64,000 nt of DNA from CAYPEK01 sp964409645 (GTDB taxonomy: Bacteria; UBP15; UBA6099), in the NCBI GenBank assembly GCA_964409645.1, contig CAYPEK010000001.1:137043-201042 (forward strand). The letters run 5' to 3'. The number at the start of each line of letters is the position of its first letter. The first letter of the stretch is position 1. Shown here one piece after another: positions 31,057-40,089 of this stretch. Both the position numbers and the translations under genes were made by a program. Under the pieces are notes generated by a model. It ran no database searches, had not been told where the DNA came from, and saw only the letters and a program-made list of their open reading frames with translations.

Positions 31057-33420
31057 TCATTTCCCCATATCGTATATAAGCAGTTTTCTTCCCTGAATAA
31101 AATACAAAGCGCCGTAGGCAATCAGTGCGTCCGACGGGCAGTCGCCGTCGATTTTAACGGTGCCTGCTTCCGACGGTTTTGATGGATTTGAAATGTCCAG
31201 CAGGCTGACGTTGCAGGTTTCGCCGGCAGTGTTTTTCGCGGGCCACACAATTGCGGTTCCGCCGAATACCCGTGCATTAGTTTCCTTGTCCGCCGGAGCG
31301 AAACGCATCTGCACAGAACCGGATTTTTCCGGCTTATCAGGTTTGGCTACATTGTAGATATCGATACTGTTTTTTCCCTTTGCCGCGGCGATCAGGAAAC
31401 GTCCGCCGGGCGCATCCCACGCGACGAGCGGAACCGAATCCGCCGGCGTTGATAGCTTATCCGCAACAAATTTCGGAAACAAAGGATCGTTCGACGGATA
31501 AACGGCGGGATTATCCGCCGGGAATGGAACCGAAAGAACGAGTTTGGTGATGTCTGTTCCGGATACGATGTAAGCGAATTTGCCGCTGATTGAAAGTGCG
31601 GGCTCGGCGGAATCGACATCGAACATTCCCGCGATTTCAAGTTTTTCCTGAGGAAGGAATCGGTAGATAGAGATATAGCCTGAAGCCGGAGATGCCGAAT
31701 ACTCTATCGGCCCGTCGCGGAGAACGAATGGAAAAACGCCCGAAACAGTGAAAAAGAGATTGCCGGCCATTGCCGTATCGAGAAGCAGCTTCTTTGGGCC
31801 TTCCGCCGGAAGCAGAAAACGCTTGTGCAATGTAGGTCTGAGCGGGTTCGAGACATCGTAAGAGTCGATCAGCGCGCCGCTGTCGGACGGAACGAGAAGT
31901 AAGTTGTCGAACAGAAACATCCTGCTCGCTGTGTCTTTCAATTGCAGTGTGTCGGCCGGCTTCGGTGCGGACACTGCTTTTTTTCCGACCACGTTCACAG
32001 TTGCGAAGTCGAAGTTCGACACGCCGCCGGAAGTCGCCTCCAGAAGGAACGAATAAACTCCGGGTTCTTTGGGGGTGATGGTGATTTTTGCCGCGCCGGG
32101 ATCGGAAATGACGACTGACGGCCCGGCAATCTGCCGCCATCTGAGAGAGTTCTTGGCGCTTTCGGATGTTGCGGAAAGCTTTATGCCGTCGCCGACTGCT
32201 GCCGCAGATGGCGCTCCCTCGATTTTTGCCGTAACGCTTTCGCGTGCGCTCACGTTCCAATCGAGACCGATAACCGACGTTTCCATATTGTCCGATGCGA
32301 GCAGCCAGTCCGGCTTGGCGAGGTCTTCGGGTTTGAGTTTTGCTGCCGCAACCGCAACCGCCACATCCTCTCCTGCGTATCCGACTTCGGATAGAGACCC
32401 TTTCGACGACGTGATTTCGTATTTAGAACCGGGCGGGACTGTTACTTTAATCATTCCGCCGCCGGGCACGTCAATTTTAATATTGCTTTCGAGCAATACC
32501 GGCCCGGTCGCCGCCCCGATTGGGAATGCGCTCACTTTTATTTCCCGGCCTGTGCCTGACGGTATCCCGAAGACGTCGAAATACATGTTGTCGTTCGGTC
32601 CGTTGGAAAGGTAGCAGGCGAAGCTTTCCGCCGCCGTATCGATTTTTTTGTCGCCTCGGTTTATCCCGAAAACGGTATCGGGTTCTCCGGTATCGGAACC
32701 TCGCAGCGTGATCTGGTAAAAATCGGGTGTTGCGCTGAAATCCGCCGACGGCCCGAACGGGTACGCAAGCACGAACCGGATAGCGCCCGGCTGAGGGGAG
32801 TTTGCCGGATTCATCGCTTGGACTATATTTTGGGCGATTGTTTTTGTTTCCTGCGCGGGAACAACGAAGCTGTTGCTGAACGAATCTTTTCGTGCAGCCA
32901 TGACTGCATTCATGGCCTCGGTGTAGCTGTCATAGACTTTCGGCGGCGACTTAAGGTCTTCCGGAACCAAAACGGCCTGCGAGCCGCCGGCCTCGATCGT
33001 CACATTGGCGGACTGGCTGTACAGCGGCTTTTTATTGTCGTACGTGCTTGTGAATGCCGCGATGCCGATCCGCGCTTTGCCTTCCTTCAATCCGGAGATG
33101 GTCAGTGCCATGTCGTCGCGCGCTATTCGCGATGCCGATGCCTCAACCGCGTTCTTCGGGGTCACCGTGACTTCGAAAGTGTCTCTTTTCACGAGCACTT
33201 CCGCCTCAGGGATGCCCGCGGTGTTCGACGGTACGGTTATTTTGTAAAAGCCGGGCATGACGGGTTCCGTGTTTGATTTTCCGATTGCGTAAAGGATGAA
33301 GACGGTCAGCGCCGGTTTGGGGAGCTCTTCTTTTTCTTCGAGGGCCGCGGCTGGCAGCGCGGAGATCAATAACAGCACCGCCGCGAGTGTCACGGCGAAT
33401 CGTTTCAAATCGTTTCCCAC
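31057..33420 (-). CDS. Secreted protein with Ig/PKD-like and beta-propeller-like domains
   Basis: A 787-residue exported protein. GTG 33420 is the start, with AGAGGTG six bases upstream. A signal peptide (RFAVTLAAVLLLISALPAAA) is followed by about 350 residues without clear homology. Residues about 410-490 look like an Ig/PKD fold (LSATSESAKNSLRWRQIAG, YSFLLEATSG). The C-terminal 280 residues repeat units such as YDVSNPLRPTLHKRF, YNVAKPDKPEKSG and LDISNPSKPSEAG, the LVIVD-type propeller blades. This architecture is typical of surface proteins in uncultured diderms. No catalytic motif was seen. Confidence 0.68.
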   Translation of the reverse strand: MGNDLKRFAVTLAAVLLLISALPAAALEEKEELPKPALTVFILYAIGKSNTEPVMPGFYKITVPSNTAGIPEAEVLVKRDTFEVTVTPKNAVEASASRIARDDMALTISGLKEGKARIGIAAFTSTYDNKKPLYSQSANVTIEAGGSQAVLVPEDLKSPPKVYDSYTEAMNAVMAARKDSFSNSFVVPAQETKTIAQNIVQAMNPANSPQPGAIRFVLAYPFGPSADFSATPDFYQITLRGSDTGEPDTVFGINRGDKKIDTAAESFACYLSNGPNDNMYFDVFGIPSGTGREIKVSAFPIGAATGPVLLESNIKIDVPGGGMIKVTVPPGSKYEITSSKGSLSEVGYAGEDVAVAVAAAKLKPEDLAKPDWLLASDNMETSVIGLDWNVSARESVTAKIEGAPSAAAVGDGIKLSATSESAKNSLRWRQIAGPSVVISDPGAAKITITPKEPGVYSFLLEATSGGVSNFDFATVNVVGKKAVSAPKPADTLQLKDTASRMFLFDNLLLVPSDSGALIDSYDVSNPLRPTLHKRFLLPAEGPKKLLLDTAMAGNLFFTVSGVFPFVLRDGPIEYSASPASGYISIYRFLPQEKLEIAGMFDVDSAEPALSISGKFAYIVSGTDITKLVLSVPFPADNPAVYPSNDPLFPKFVADKLSTPADSVPLVAWDAPGGRFLIAAAKGKNSIDIYNVAKPDKPEKSGSVQMRFAPADKETNARVFGGTAIVWPAKNTAGETCNVSLLDISNPSKPSEAGTVKIDGDCPSDALIAYGALYFIQGRKLLIYDMGK

Positions 33421-33553
33421 AAAGCACCTCTTTTCCGAGGTTTGCCCCGCATTCGCGGAGACATTATTTAAAGATTTATTACAGATATTATTATATTGCG
33501 TTTTCGACGTATCTGAAAATGCCCGAGTGGCGGTTTTTTATTGTTGCCCGCGG

Positions 33554-34486
33554 TTATTTCAGCAGGCCGTTGACGATTACTTCGGTCGCCTGCTCTTCTG
33601 TAAGGCCGCGGCTGAGCAGCAGGTTGAGCTGCTCGCTGTCGATGCTGCCGATCGCCGCCTCGTGTGTTACCTTCGCCTTGTCGTTCGCGACGATCGCCAC
33701 CGGCATCGCCTTCGCCTTCGCGTTGCGGCCGGAGATGATCTCGATGCAGTCCATGTGGCCGCGGGAGCCGTCGCCCTCTCCGACAATCTCGTTGATGATC
33801 TCGGTGTATGCGTTGTCGCGGATGACCATGCGGGTTTCGAGCAGAGCGCGCGAGTTCGCGCCGAGCAGGTGCGCCCGCTCTTTGATGATTATATTGTCGT
33901 CGAATTTACCATAAACCTTCGCGAGCATGTGGCAGATCGATTTCGGCCCGCACTCGATGTCGTAGTCGAACGCCATGCGGCCCACCGCGCCCTGAACGAG
34001 CGAGAAGCTGTTCGTGAGCTGCGCGCCCTCCGCGAGGAATATCTTCGCGTTCGGGATCACCCGCACCAGTCCGCGGTCGCCGTGCCAGTGCACTTCGTTG
34101 TATGTGTATTTTGAGTTCGGGCCGATCTTGATCTTAGCTTCCATCGCGTGCAGGACGTCCACCGCGTTCGGAAACAGGCAGTGCGCCTGAAGCGAAACTT
34201 CCGAGTCCTCCGCCGTCTCGATGTCGATGTTGATCCGCTGCGCCATTTCCTTCGAAAGCACGCCGAAGCAGAGGTGCAGAGGGTCCTTGAATTTATATCC
34301 GGCCAGAACGCGCAGTTTGACAAAAAGCTCTCCGTTACGAGTGTCGGCCTCCATCTCGGCGCCCTCGACGGCGTTCGCGCTGAGCACGTGGTCGTCGTTG
34401 ATTACGAGACTTCCGATTCCCTTGTCGTGCAGGTTGTGTGACATCCCGCCCGCGAGTGAGTATGCTTCGTCTATGTTGCCAATCAT
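33554..34486 (-). CDS. SufB/SufD-family Fe-S scaffold (minimal SUF system)
   Basis: A 310-residue SufBD core protein, much shorter than SufB (about 480). The beta-helix core and the typical C-terminal region are present: NEVHWHG, VIRDNAYTEIINEIVG, and GHMDCIEIISGRNAKAKAMP, then VTHEAAIGSIDSEQLNLLLSRGLTEEQA, which matches the SufB/D end with its conserved His-Glu. ATG 34486 overlaps the sufC stop (ATGA), so the two are coupled. With no SufS, SufE or SufU gene here, this is the two-gene SufC-SufBD form known from methanogens and some anaerobic bacteria (termed SMS in recent work). Confidence 0.85.
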   Translation of the reverse strand: MIGNIDEAYSLAGGMSHNLHDKGIGSLVINDDHVLSANAVEGAEMEADTRNGELFVKLRVLAGYKFKDPLHLCFGVLSKEMAQRINIDIETAEDSEVSLQAHCLFPNAVDVLHAMEAKIKIGPNSKYTYNEVHWHGDRGLVRVIPNAKIFLAEGAQLTNSFSLVQGAVGRMAFDYDIECGPKSICHMLAKVYGKFDDNIIIKERAHLLGANSRALLETRMVIRDNAYTEIINEIVGEGDGSRGHMDCIEIISGRNAKAKAMPVAIVANDKAKVTHEAAIGSIDSEQLNLLLSRGLTEEQATEVIVNGLLK

Positions 34487-35220
34487 TGTTGTGCGGCGCT
34501 CCCTTCGTATTTCGGCATGTTGACGGTTTCGCAGATGTCGCAGTGATTCTTGAAATAGACGATCGCCTCGCCCGGCCCGCACTCGCGGATTATCTTCGAG
34601 CCGCAGAGCAGTCCCGCGCGCGTGCTGATGTGCAGGATGTCCTCCTGATGCGTGATCAGCAGCACCGCGCCTTGCTTCGCAATTTTCTTAATCACTTTAA
34701 GAATCATCTCGATCGACACCGCGTCGATCCCCGAGTCCGGCTCGTCGAGGATGGCGATCTTCGGCTTCGACGCGAGCACGCTCGCGAGCTCGATCCGTTT
34801 CCGTTCGCCGCCGCTCAGCTTCGAGTCAAGCCCGCGCTCGAAATAGTCGCGCGCGCACAGGCCCACCGCGTCGAGGCATTCCGTGACTTCCTCCTCGGTG
34901 ATGCCGTTGCGGCTGCTGATGCGGATGTACTCGCGCACTGTCAGCCCCTGCACGCCGATGTTCTTCTGCCAGCCGAGGATGATCCCGCGCTGCGCCCGCT
35001 CGGACACCGAGAGGTCGTTTATGCGCTCGCCCTCGAAGTAGATGTCTCCCGACTCCGGCTTGATCAGCCCGAGTATCACCGACGCGAGGGTGGACTTGCC
35101 GGTCCCGTTGCGGCCGAGAAGCGAGTATATTTCACCGCGCTCGACTGTCATAGACATGTTGTCGAATATTCTTTTCCCGTCGAAGGTCAGGTTAAGATTG
35201 CTTATCTGCAACATATTCAT
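34483..35220 (-). CDS. sufC: SufC-like Fe-S assembly ATPase
   Basis: A 245-residue ABC ATPase. Walker A is GRNGTGKST (36-44), the signature LSGGERKR (135-142), Walker B AILDEPDSGID (156-166) with the D-loop, and the switch His is in LLITHQ. It energises the SufBD scaffold in cytosolic Fe-S cluster assembly. The C-terminus has a CDIC pair. GGGAG precedes ATG 35220. The operon is sufC then sufBD, read leftwards, with a near-consensus promoter at 35247-35275. Confidence 0.9.
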   Translation of the reverse strand: MNMLQISNLNLTFDGKRIFDNMSMTVERGEIYSLLGRNGTGKSTLASVILGLIKPESGDIYFEGERINDLSVSERAQRGIILGWQKNIGVQGLTVREYIRISSRNGITEEEVTECLDAVGLCARDYFERGLDSKLSGGERKRIELASVLASKPKIAILDEPDSGIDAVSIEMILKVIKKIAKQGAVLLITHQEDILHISTRAGLLCGSKIIRECGPGEAIVYFKNHCDICETVNMPKYEGSAAQQ

Positions 35221-35246
35221 TCACGCTCCCGTAAAGCTGTCTCTTT

Positions 35247-35275
35247 AATATAACATCCGCATTATGAAATGACAA
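35247..35275 (-). promoter_or_regulatory. sufC promoter
   Basis: On the minus strand TTGTCA (35275-35270), an exact 17-bp spacer, and TATATT (35252-35247). The leader to ATG 35220 is about 20 bases. No IscR-type site was recognised. Confidence 0.65.
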
Positions 35276-35390
35276 ACTGAAACGGCGGACGGCGTCGCTG
35301 GCTGCGCGAAATTGTTATCGACCGGCGTCTGTGTTATGATTTTCATGCGAAAAATGCAGGTGGAAATCAGGCTCTCGAAGAGGCCGGCTT

Positions 35391-36833
35391 TTGAAAATTA
35401 CGCTTCTAACTCCTCCGCCGCTCGACGGCAACCGCGTCGCTGACCGCGTCGCCGGATGCGCCTACGGGCTCTATCCGGTGCCGAACGTTTTCGAGTTGAC
35501 GATGGCGGCTGTGCTCGAACGCGACGGCCACGACGTGCGCTATGTCAATTTCCCGATCCTCGAACGCGGCGAGGCGGAGTTCGACTCCTTCGCCGCGGGC
35601 GACGACAGCGCGCTGTACGCGTTCTATACGGTCAACCTCACCCGCGATACGGACCGCGCGGCCGCGCGCAGGATCATCACAAAGCGAAACGCACGCGTAG
35701 TCTTCTACGGGCCGTCGCCGAGTTACAACCCGGACGAGTTCCTAATCCATGAAAACTGCTACGTCGTGCGGGGCGAACCTGAGGCGAGCTTTTCGGAACT
35801 CGCCGCCGCGCTCGATCGTGGCGCCACGGATGCTCCGCCCGCGGGCGTGTCGATGCTTGTCGGCGGAAGCCCGGTCCACGGCCCGGCCCGGCCGCTGATC
35901 GAAGACCTCGATTTGCTCCCGTTCCCGGCGCGGCATCTCGTCAAAGATCACCGCGACAAATATTTCAACCCCAAACTCGGCGTGAAGCCGTTCACGTCCG
36001 TCTATGCCTCACGCAACTGCCGTTTCAGATGCGTGTACTGTGTGCCGTGTTCGCTGAGTTTCGCGCGCGAACTCGAACACAGAAGGCAGAACGACGGAAA
36101 AAAACCGCCGGTGGGCGTGCGGTCGGCGGAAAGCGTCGTCGCCGAATTCGAGTTGCTTGAACGCGACGGATACCGTAGCGCGGTATTCCTCGACGACCAG
36201 TTCATCTGGGACGAGGAGCGCACGGTGAAGATGTGCGAAGGGATCGGCCGCACCGGTATTGTTTGGGGCTGCGCGTCACGCGCGGACTTCATTACGGAGC
36301 GGGCGGTGGCGGCGATGGCGGCCGCGGGCTGCCGGTTCATCGACATAGGCGCGGAGTCGTTCGACCAGCGCATTCTCGACGACGTCCGCAAGGGGCTGAA
36401 AATCGAAACGGTAGAGAAAGCGATAAAGATAATACGCGGTCACGGAATCGACGCGAAGATCAACATACTCGTCGGCTGCAGCGCGCTCGAAACAAAGGAA
36501 ACAATCCGCGCGAACAGGAAGATGGTGAAGAAGCTGAAGGTGGATCAGGTGATGTACAACATCGCCAACCCGTTTCCGGGCACCGAGCTTTATGATATTG
36601 CGAAGAGAGACGGCTGGTTCGTCGAGGGCGACTACCGGCCGAGCGACGTGCAGAAAGAGGCGATCATCCGGCTGCCGAACCTGACGCCGGAGGAACTCGT
36701 GAGCGAGGTGCGGCGCGCGAACGTGGCGTTTTTCCTGAGCCCGCGTTTCGTACTGAAGCACGTTTTCAGGTTCCGCAGCGCGTCGGACGTGATCGACGCC
36801 GCGCGCGCTATGAAAAAGAAGCTTTTCAAATGA
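35391..36833 (+). CDS. B12-binding-domain radical SAM protein
   Basis: A 480-residue protein. The N-terminal 150 residues have the cobalamin-domain pattern (KITLLTPPPLDGN, VLERDGHDVRYVNFP, VVFYGPSPSYNPDEFL). The radical SAM motif is CRFRCVYC after the phrase YASRN, followed by VFLDDQFIWDE, GCRFIDIGAES and DAKINILVG. Such proteins modify lipids, hopanoids or natural products, and the substrate cannot be read. The start appears to be TTG 35391 with GAAGAGG upstream; no ATG fits. It overlaps the glycosyltransferase gene by 4 bases, so they likely act in one envelope or lipid pathway. Confidence 0.8.
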   Translation: MKITLLTPPPLDGNRVADRVAGCAYGLYPVPNVFELTMAAVLERDGHDVRYVNFPILERGEAEFDSFAAGDDSALYAFYTVNLTRDTDRAAARRIITKRNARVVFYGPSPSYNPDEFLIHENCYVVRGEPEASFSELAAALDRGATDAPPAGVSMLVGGSPVHGPARPLIEDLDLLPFPARHLVKDHRDKYFNPKLGVKPFTSVYASRNCRFRCVYCVPCSLSFARELEHRRQNDGKKPPVGVRSAESVVAEFELLERDGYRSAVFLDDQFIWDEERTVKMCEGIGRTGIVWGCASRADFITERAVAAMAAAGCRFIDIGAESFDQRILDDVRKGLKIETVEKAIKIIRGHGIDAKINILVGCSALETKETIRANRKMVKKLKVDQVMYNIANPFPGTELYDIAKRDGWFVEGDYRPSDVQKEAIIRLPNLTPEELVSEVRRANVAFFLSPRFVLKHVFRFRSASDVIDAARAMKKKLFK

Positions 36834-37639
36834 CAGACCTGTCCGTCGTCATCATAACTTACGAATCGCGCGCGCTGCTCGAGCAGTGTATCGGTTCGGT
36901 GCGCGCGGCGACGCATAAGGTGTCGTACGAGATAGTTGTCGTCGAGAACGGTTCATCTGACGGAACGGCGGAATGGCTGCGCTCGCAGCCGGACATCCGC
37001 GCGATTTTCAATGCGTCGAACAGGGGGGTCGCCCCCGCGCGCAATCAGGGGCTCGCGGCGGCGAAGGGCCGCTACCTGATGATACTCGATGCGGACACGG
37101 TCGTCGCGGACGGCGCGCTCGACACGCTCGTGGCGCGGATGGACGCGCGGCCCGATGCCGGGCTCGGTGCGCCGAAGCTGACCGACGCGGACGGCGCGCT
37201 CCAACTCACGTGCCGTTACTACCCGACGGTGTTCAGTAAGATTTACCGGCGGTTGCCGTTCGAGTTTGCCGGAAAGCGACTCGCGGACGAGTTTCTTGAG
37301 GGTGATCCGCACGACGCCGAGACCGAGATCGACTATGTGATCGGCGCATGCCAGATTTTCAGGCGTGAGGCATACGAGAAGGTCGGGCCGCTCGACGAGC
37401 GGATTTTCTACGGCCCGGAGGACATCGATTATTGCATCCGTATGTGGGCCGCGGGGTGGAAGGTCGTTTATTTCCCGCAGGCGGTGGTGAAGCATCTCGA
37501 ACGCCGCATCACAAAGAAGCTGTTGTCGAAGACGACATTCAGGCACGCGGCCGGACTCGCATATTATTTCAGGAAATATGGTTATCTGACAAACACGGCG
37601 AAGTTGCCCGGAAGTAAAAGCAGCGGTAATAAAAGATGA
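36830..37639 (+). CDS. Family 2 glycosyltransferase
   Basis: A 269-residue GT-A fold enzyme: SVVIITYESRALLEQCI at the start, EIVVVENGSSDGTAEWL, GVAPARNQGL, and the metal-binding LMILDADTV. The later part, FLEGDPHD, VIGACQIFRREAYEKVGPLDERIF and GPEDIDYCIRMWAAG, is typical of rhamnosyltransferase-like members of lipopolysaccharide and exopolysaccharide loci. It acts at the cytoplasmic face of the membrane on a nucleotide sugar. The gene is coupled by ATGA overlaps to the radical SAM gene before it and ispG after it. Confidence 0.88.
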   Translation: MTDLSVVIITYESRALLEQCIGSVRAATHKVSYEIVVVENGSSDGTAEWLRSQPDIRAIFNASNRGVAPARNQGLAAAKGRYLMILDADTVVADGALDTLVARMDARPDAGLGAPKLTDADGALQLTCRYYPTVFSKIYRRLPFEFAGKRLADEFLEGDPHDAETEIDYVIGACQIFRREAYEKVGPLDERIFYGPEDIDYCIRMWAAGWKVVYFPQAVVKHLERRITKKLLSKTTFRHAAGLAYYFRKYGYLTNTAKLPGSKSSGNKR

Positions 37640-38706
37640 AGATTAAGCGGAAGAAAACAAGGCGGATATACGTCGGAAGAGTAGCGGTGGGCGGCGGCGC
37701 GCCGGTGGCGGTGCAGTCGATGACGAAGACACAGACGCCGGATGCGGCCGCGACGCTGGAACAGATCGGGCGGCTCGATCGCGCGGGCTGCGAGATTGTG
37801 CGTGTGGCGGTGCCGGACAAACGCTCTCTTAAATCATTTAAACAAATAAAGGAATGCAGCCCGCTGCCGGTGGTTGCGGATATCCATTTTTTGCCGGAGC
37901 TCGCACTCGGCGCGCTCGACGCGGGCGCGGACTGCGTGCGTGTGAATCCCGGCAATATGGGCGGCGCCGTCGGCTTCCGGGATGTGGCGCGCACGGCGGC
38001 GCGGCTTGGGCGGTCGGTTCGTATCGGCGTGAATGCGGGATCGCTCGAACCGAAGCTCGCGAAAAACAATAAAATGCTATTGAGCGACAAGCTGGTGCGA
38101 AGCGCGCTTGTATATGCGGAGGCCGCCGAAAAGGCGGGACTGATGGATTACAAGCTGTCGCTGAAGGCATCGGACGTGACGGCGACGGTGGATGCGTACC
38201 GTCAGGTGTCTAAACTTACGGATGCGCCGCTGCATGTCGGGGTGACGGAAGCCGGATGCGCTTTTTCGGGGGCAATCAAATCGGGAGTCGGGATCGGGAT
38301 ACTTCTCGCGGAGGGGATCGGTGACACGATACGCGTGTCGATGTCGGAGGAGCCCGAGGTCGAGGTCCGCGCGGCGTGGGAAATTCTGCGCGCGCTGGAT
38401 ATCAGGCGGCGGGGGGTAGAAGTGATATCGTGCCCGACGTGCTCACGGACGACGGTGGATGTCGGTGCGGTGGCAGAGGAGATCGGTCGCGCGTCAGTTG
38501 ACATAACGCAACCTGTGCGGGTGGCGGTGATGGGGTGCGAGGTGAATGGTCCCGGCGAGAGCAAGGGGGCGGACCTCGCGCTGGTGATGGATCGGAAGGG
38601 TTTTGCGAGGATATACGTTCACGGCGAGCCGGTGCGCAGGGTGAGCGCGGCAAAGAGCGTGCGGGAGATCGTGAGCGAAATGATAAAAATGACGGAGAAG
38701 ATATAA
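37636..38706 (+). CDS. ispG: 4-hydroxy-3-methylbut-2-enyl diphosphate synthase
   Basis: A 356-residue IspG (GcpE) of the non-mevalonate isoprenoid pathway. It converts MEcPP to HMBPP with a [4Fe-4S] cluster. Visible are RRIYVGRVAVGGGAPVAVQSMT at the start, VADIHFLPELAL, VRVNPGN, and the C-terminal cluster part CPTCSRTTVD and MGCEVNGPGE. Length fits the two-domain bacterial form. It is the last gene of the three-gene overlap operon, and its neighbours suggest isoprenoid- or lipid-linked chemistry. Confidence 0.95.
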   Translation: MKIKRKKTRRIYVGRVAVGGGAPVAVQSMTKTQTPDAAATLEQIGRLDRAGCEIVRVAVPDKRSLKSFKQIKECSPLPVVADIHFLPELALGALDAGADCVRVNPGNMGGAVGFRDVARTAARLGRSVRIGVNAGSLEPKLAKNNKMLLSDKLVRSALVYAEAAEKAGLMDYKLSLKASDVTATVDAYRQVSKLTDAPLHVGVTEAGCAFSGAIKSGVGIGILLAEGIGDTIRVSMSEEPEVEVRAAWEILRALDIRRRGVEVISCPTCSRTTVDVGAVAEEIGRASVDITQPVRVAVMGCEVNGPGESKGADLALVMDRKGFARIYVHGEPVRRVSAAKSVREIVSEMIKMTEKI

Positions 38707-38716
38707 TTAATATTAC

Positions 38717-38745
38717 ACCCCAAAACAAGTTTTGGGGGCGGCACA
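38717..38745. repeat. CCCCAAAAC-AA-GTTTTGGGG hairpin repeat
   Basis: A perfect 9-bp stem with a 2-base loop (38718-38737) followed by GCGGCACAA; related copy at 27703-27730. It could end the ispG operon, but lacks a T-run. Confidence 0.65.
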
Positions 38746-38792
38746 AGAGCGCGTGTTACGGCGCGCGCAAAGAATGTTAAACGGGGCGGAAT

Positions 38793-39530
38793 ATGAAAAA
38801 GATAATCCTGATGGTGATTGCGGCGCTGGCTCTGCCGGTGATTGCTCATTGCGCGGACGTGAATATCGCGCCGAAGTGCAGAATTCAGGCGTCGGATATC
38901 GCGAACCCGGCGTGGGACCCGAGGAACGTTGCGGACAACGACATAGGCCCGACGCGCGGCTGGCTCGGCACGTTCGATCTTCAGAAGCCGCCGTGGGTAC
39001 GGTTCGTATTTCCTTATCCGTCAACGGTGACGAAGATCAAGCTGCTGCCCGCGTCTTATACCGAGATAGAGTGGAAGCGGTACTCGCGCCCGAAAAAAAT
39101 AACGGTGTTGGTAAAAGGAGACAAAACCGAGGCGAAGCAGGTTGACCTCGCGGACAAAGAAGACGTTTTCGCGGAAATACCGGTGGACATGGTCAATGTT
39201 TATGAAATTTCGATCGTGATCGACGAGATATATCAGGGAAAGAAGTATCCGGAGCAGACGGGATTTCAGGAGGTTCAGATACTTGTTCCGGACTCCGCTG
39301 AGGCGCTTGTGTCGGGTGAGGCGCAAGGCGGCTACGAGACGCTGCCGGACCCGGTGACGGAAACAAAGGAAGCGTTGAAAAAGGCGGCGGAAGCGGTGAC
39401 AGACGATTCGGCGGAAAAGAAATCCGACATTAAGAAACCGCAGGGAACGATATCGCCGGACGAGAAGGAGATTCTCGACCTGATGCGCAAGCTGCTGGAT
39501 AAGCTGGAACAAAAGTTTCTGGAAGATTGA
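38793..39530 (+). CDS. Exported discoidin/NADase-type glycan-binding-like protein
   Basis: A 245-residue secreted protein. The signal peptide is KKIILMVIAALALPVIAHC with cleavage after CA. Residues about 22-165 resemble a galactose-binding-like jelly roll: ASDIANPAWDPRNVADNDIG, RGWLGTF, PWVRFVFPYPSTVTKIKLLP, and TGFQEVQILVPDS. The rest is a charged Lys/Glu-rich tail with a predicted helix (DLMRKLLDKLEQKF). Its ligand is unknown. The start ATG follows GGGGCGG. It is unlikely to be an enzyme on its own. Confidence 0.6.
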   Translation: MKKIILMVIAALALPVIAHCADVNIAPKCRIQASDIANPAWDPRNVADNDIGPTRGWLGTFDLQKPPWVRFVFPYPSTVTKIKLLPASYTEIEWKRYSRPKKITVLVKGDKTEAKQVDLADKEDVFAEIPVDMVNVYEISIVIDEIYQGKKYPEQTGFQEVQILVPDSAEALVSGEAQGGYETLPDPVTETKEALKKAAEAVTDDSAEKKSDIKKPQGTISPDEKEILDLMRKLLDKLEQKFLED

Positions 39531-39560
39531 TATAATTAATAGGCAGAAGGGAAAGAGATG

Positions 39561-39592
39561 CAGTAGCGAGGATAGAGTAGCGAGTAGCGAGG
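39561..39592 (+). repeat. TAGCGAG dispersed repeat
   Basis: CAGTAGCGAGGATAGAGTAG followed by CGAGTAGCGAGG; essentially identical to 56907-56939 and 62279-62311. Confidence 0.85.
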
Positions 39593-39630
39593 AAAAAGCA
39601 AAAACAAATATTAGAGTAAAGAATACATAT

Positions 39631-39662
39631 AACCGAGCCGTGCGCGTAAGCAAGCGGTCACG
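39631..39662 (+). repeat. GCGCGTAAGCAAGCGGTCA dispersed repeat
   Basis: AACCGAGCCGTGCGCGTAAG then CAAGCGGTCACG, matching 14159-14189 closely. The rest of the interval 39531-39802 is A-rich and holds no gene. Confidence 0.75.
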
Positions 39663-39802
39663 CTGAAGGATATATTAACAAAGCAAATAAGACGGAAAGA
39701 GCAGGGTTCGGCAACGTGATTTTGTCGCGATGCTCGTGCAGCTTTGAAGCGGCATAATGGGAAATTATCCGCCGGAAGCGGCGGTTTTGGAGATGACTGA
39801 AA

Positions 39803-40039
39803 ATGGCTTACTACGATTATTACTGTGACAAATGCAAGAAGCAATTCGAGATACAGTGCTCGATCAGCGACGACCGTAGCTGGGTGAAGTGCGAGTACTG
39901 CGGGAGCGGCAAGGTGCGGCGGATATACGACAGCATACTTGTGCCGAAGAAGTCGGGCGGCGGCTCCTCATACGCCGGGGCGTCTTCCGGCGGCGGGTGT
40001 TCGTCGTGCTCGTCGCACAACTGCTCGAGCTGCCACTGA
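39803..40039 (+). CDS. FmdB-family zinc ribbon protein
   Basis: A 78-residue protein with one zinc ribbon: YYCDKCKKQFEIQCSI, then KCEYCGSGKVRRIYDS. The tail is Gly/Ser/Cys/His-rich (CSSCSSHNCSSCH). This is the FmdB/CxxC_CxxC_SSSS family, named after a putative regulator of formamidase and amidase genes; the actual function is unsettled. GGAGATGA provides the ribosome site. It lies 50 bases before the beta-glucosidase gene and may be co-transcribed. Confidence 0.88.
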   Translation: MAYYDYYCDKCKKQFEIQCSISDDRSWVKCEYCGSGKVRRIYDSILVPKKSGGGSSYAGASSGGGCSSCSSHNCSSCH

Positions 40040-40089
40040 CGTCGGCTGAGCGAACAAAAAAGCGCGCCGGGAGCGCGGGAGAGGTGACA

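Noticed and set aside
39889..40089. A 67-codon N-terminal extension of the GH1 enzyme
   Set aside because: It overlaps the FmdB zinc-ribbon gene in another frame, and ATG 40090 has a good ribosome site and matches GH1 starts.
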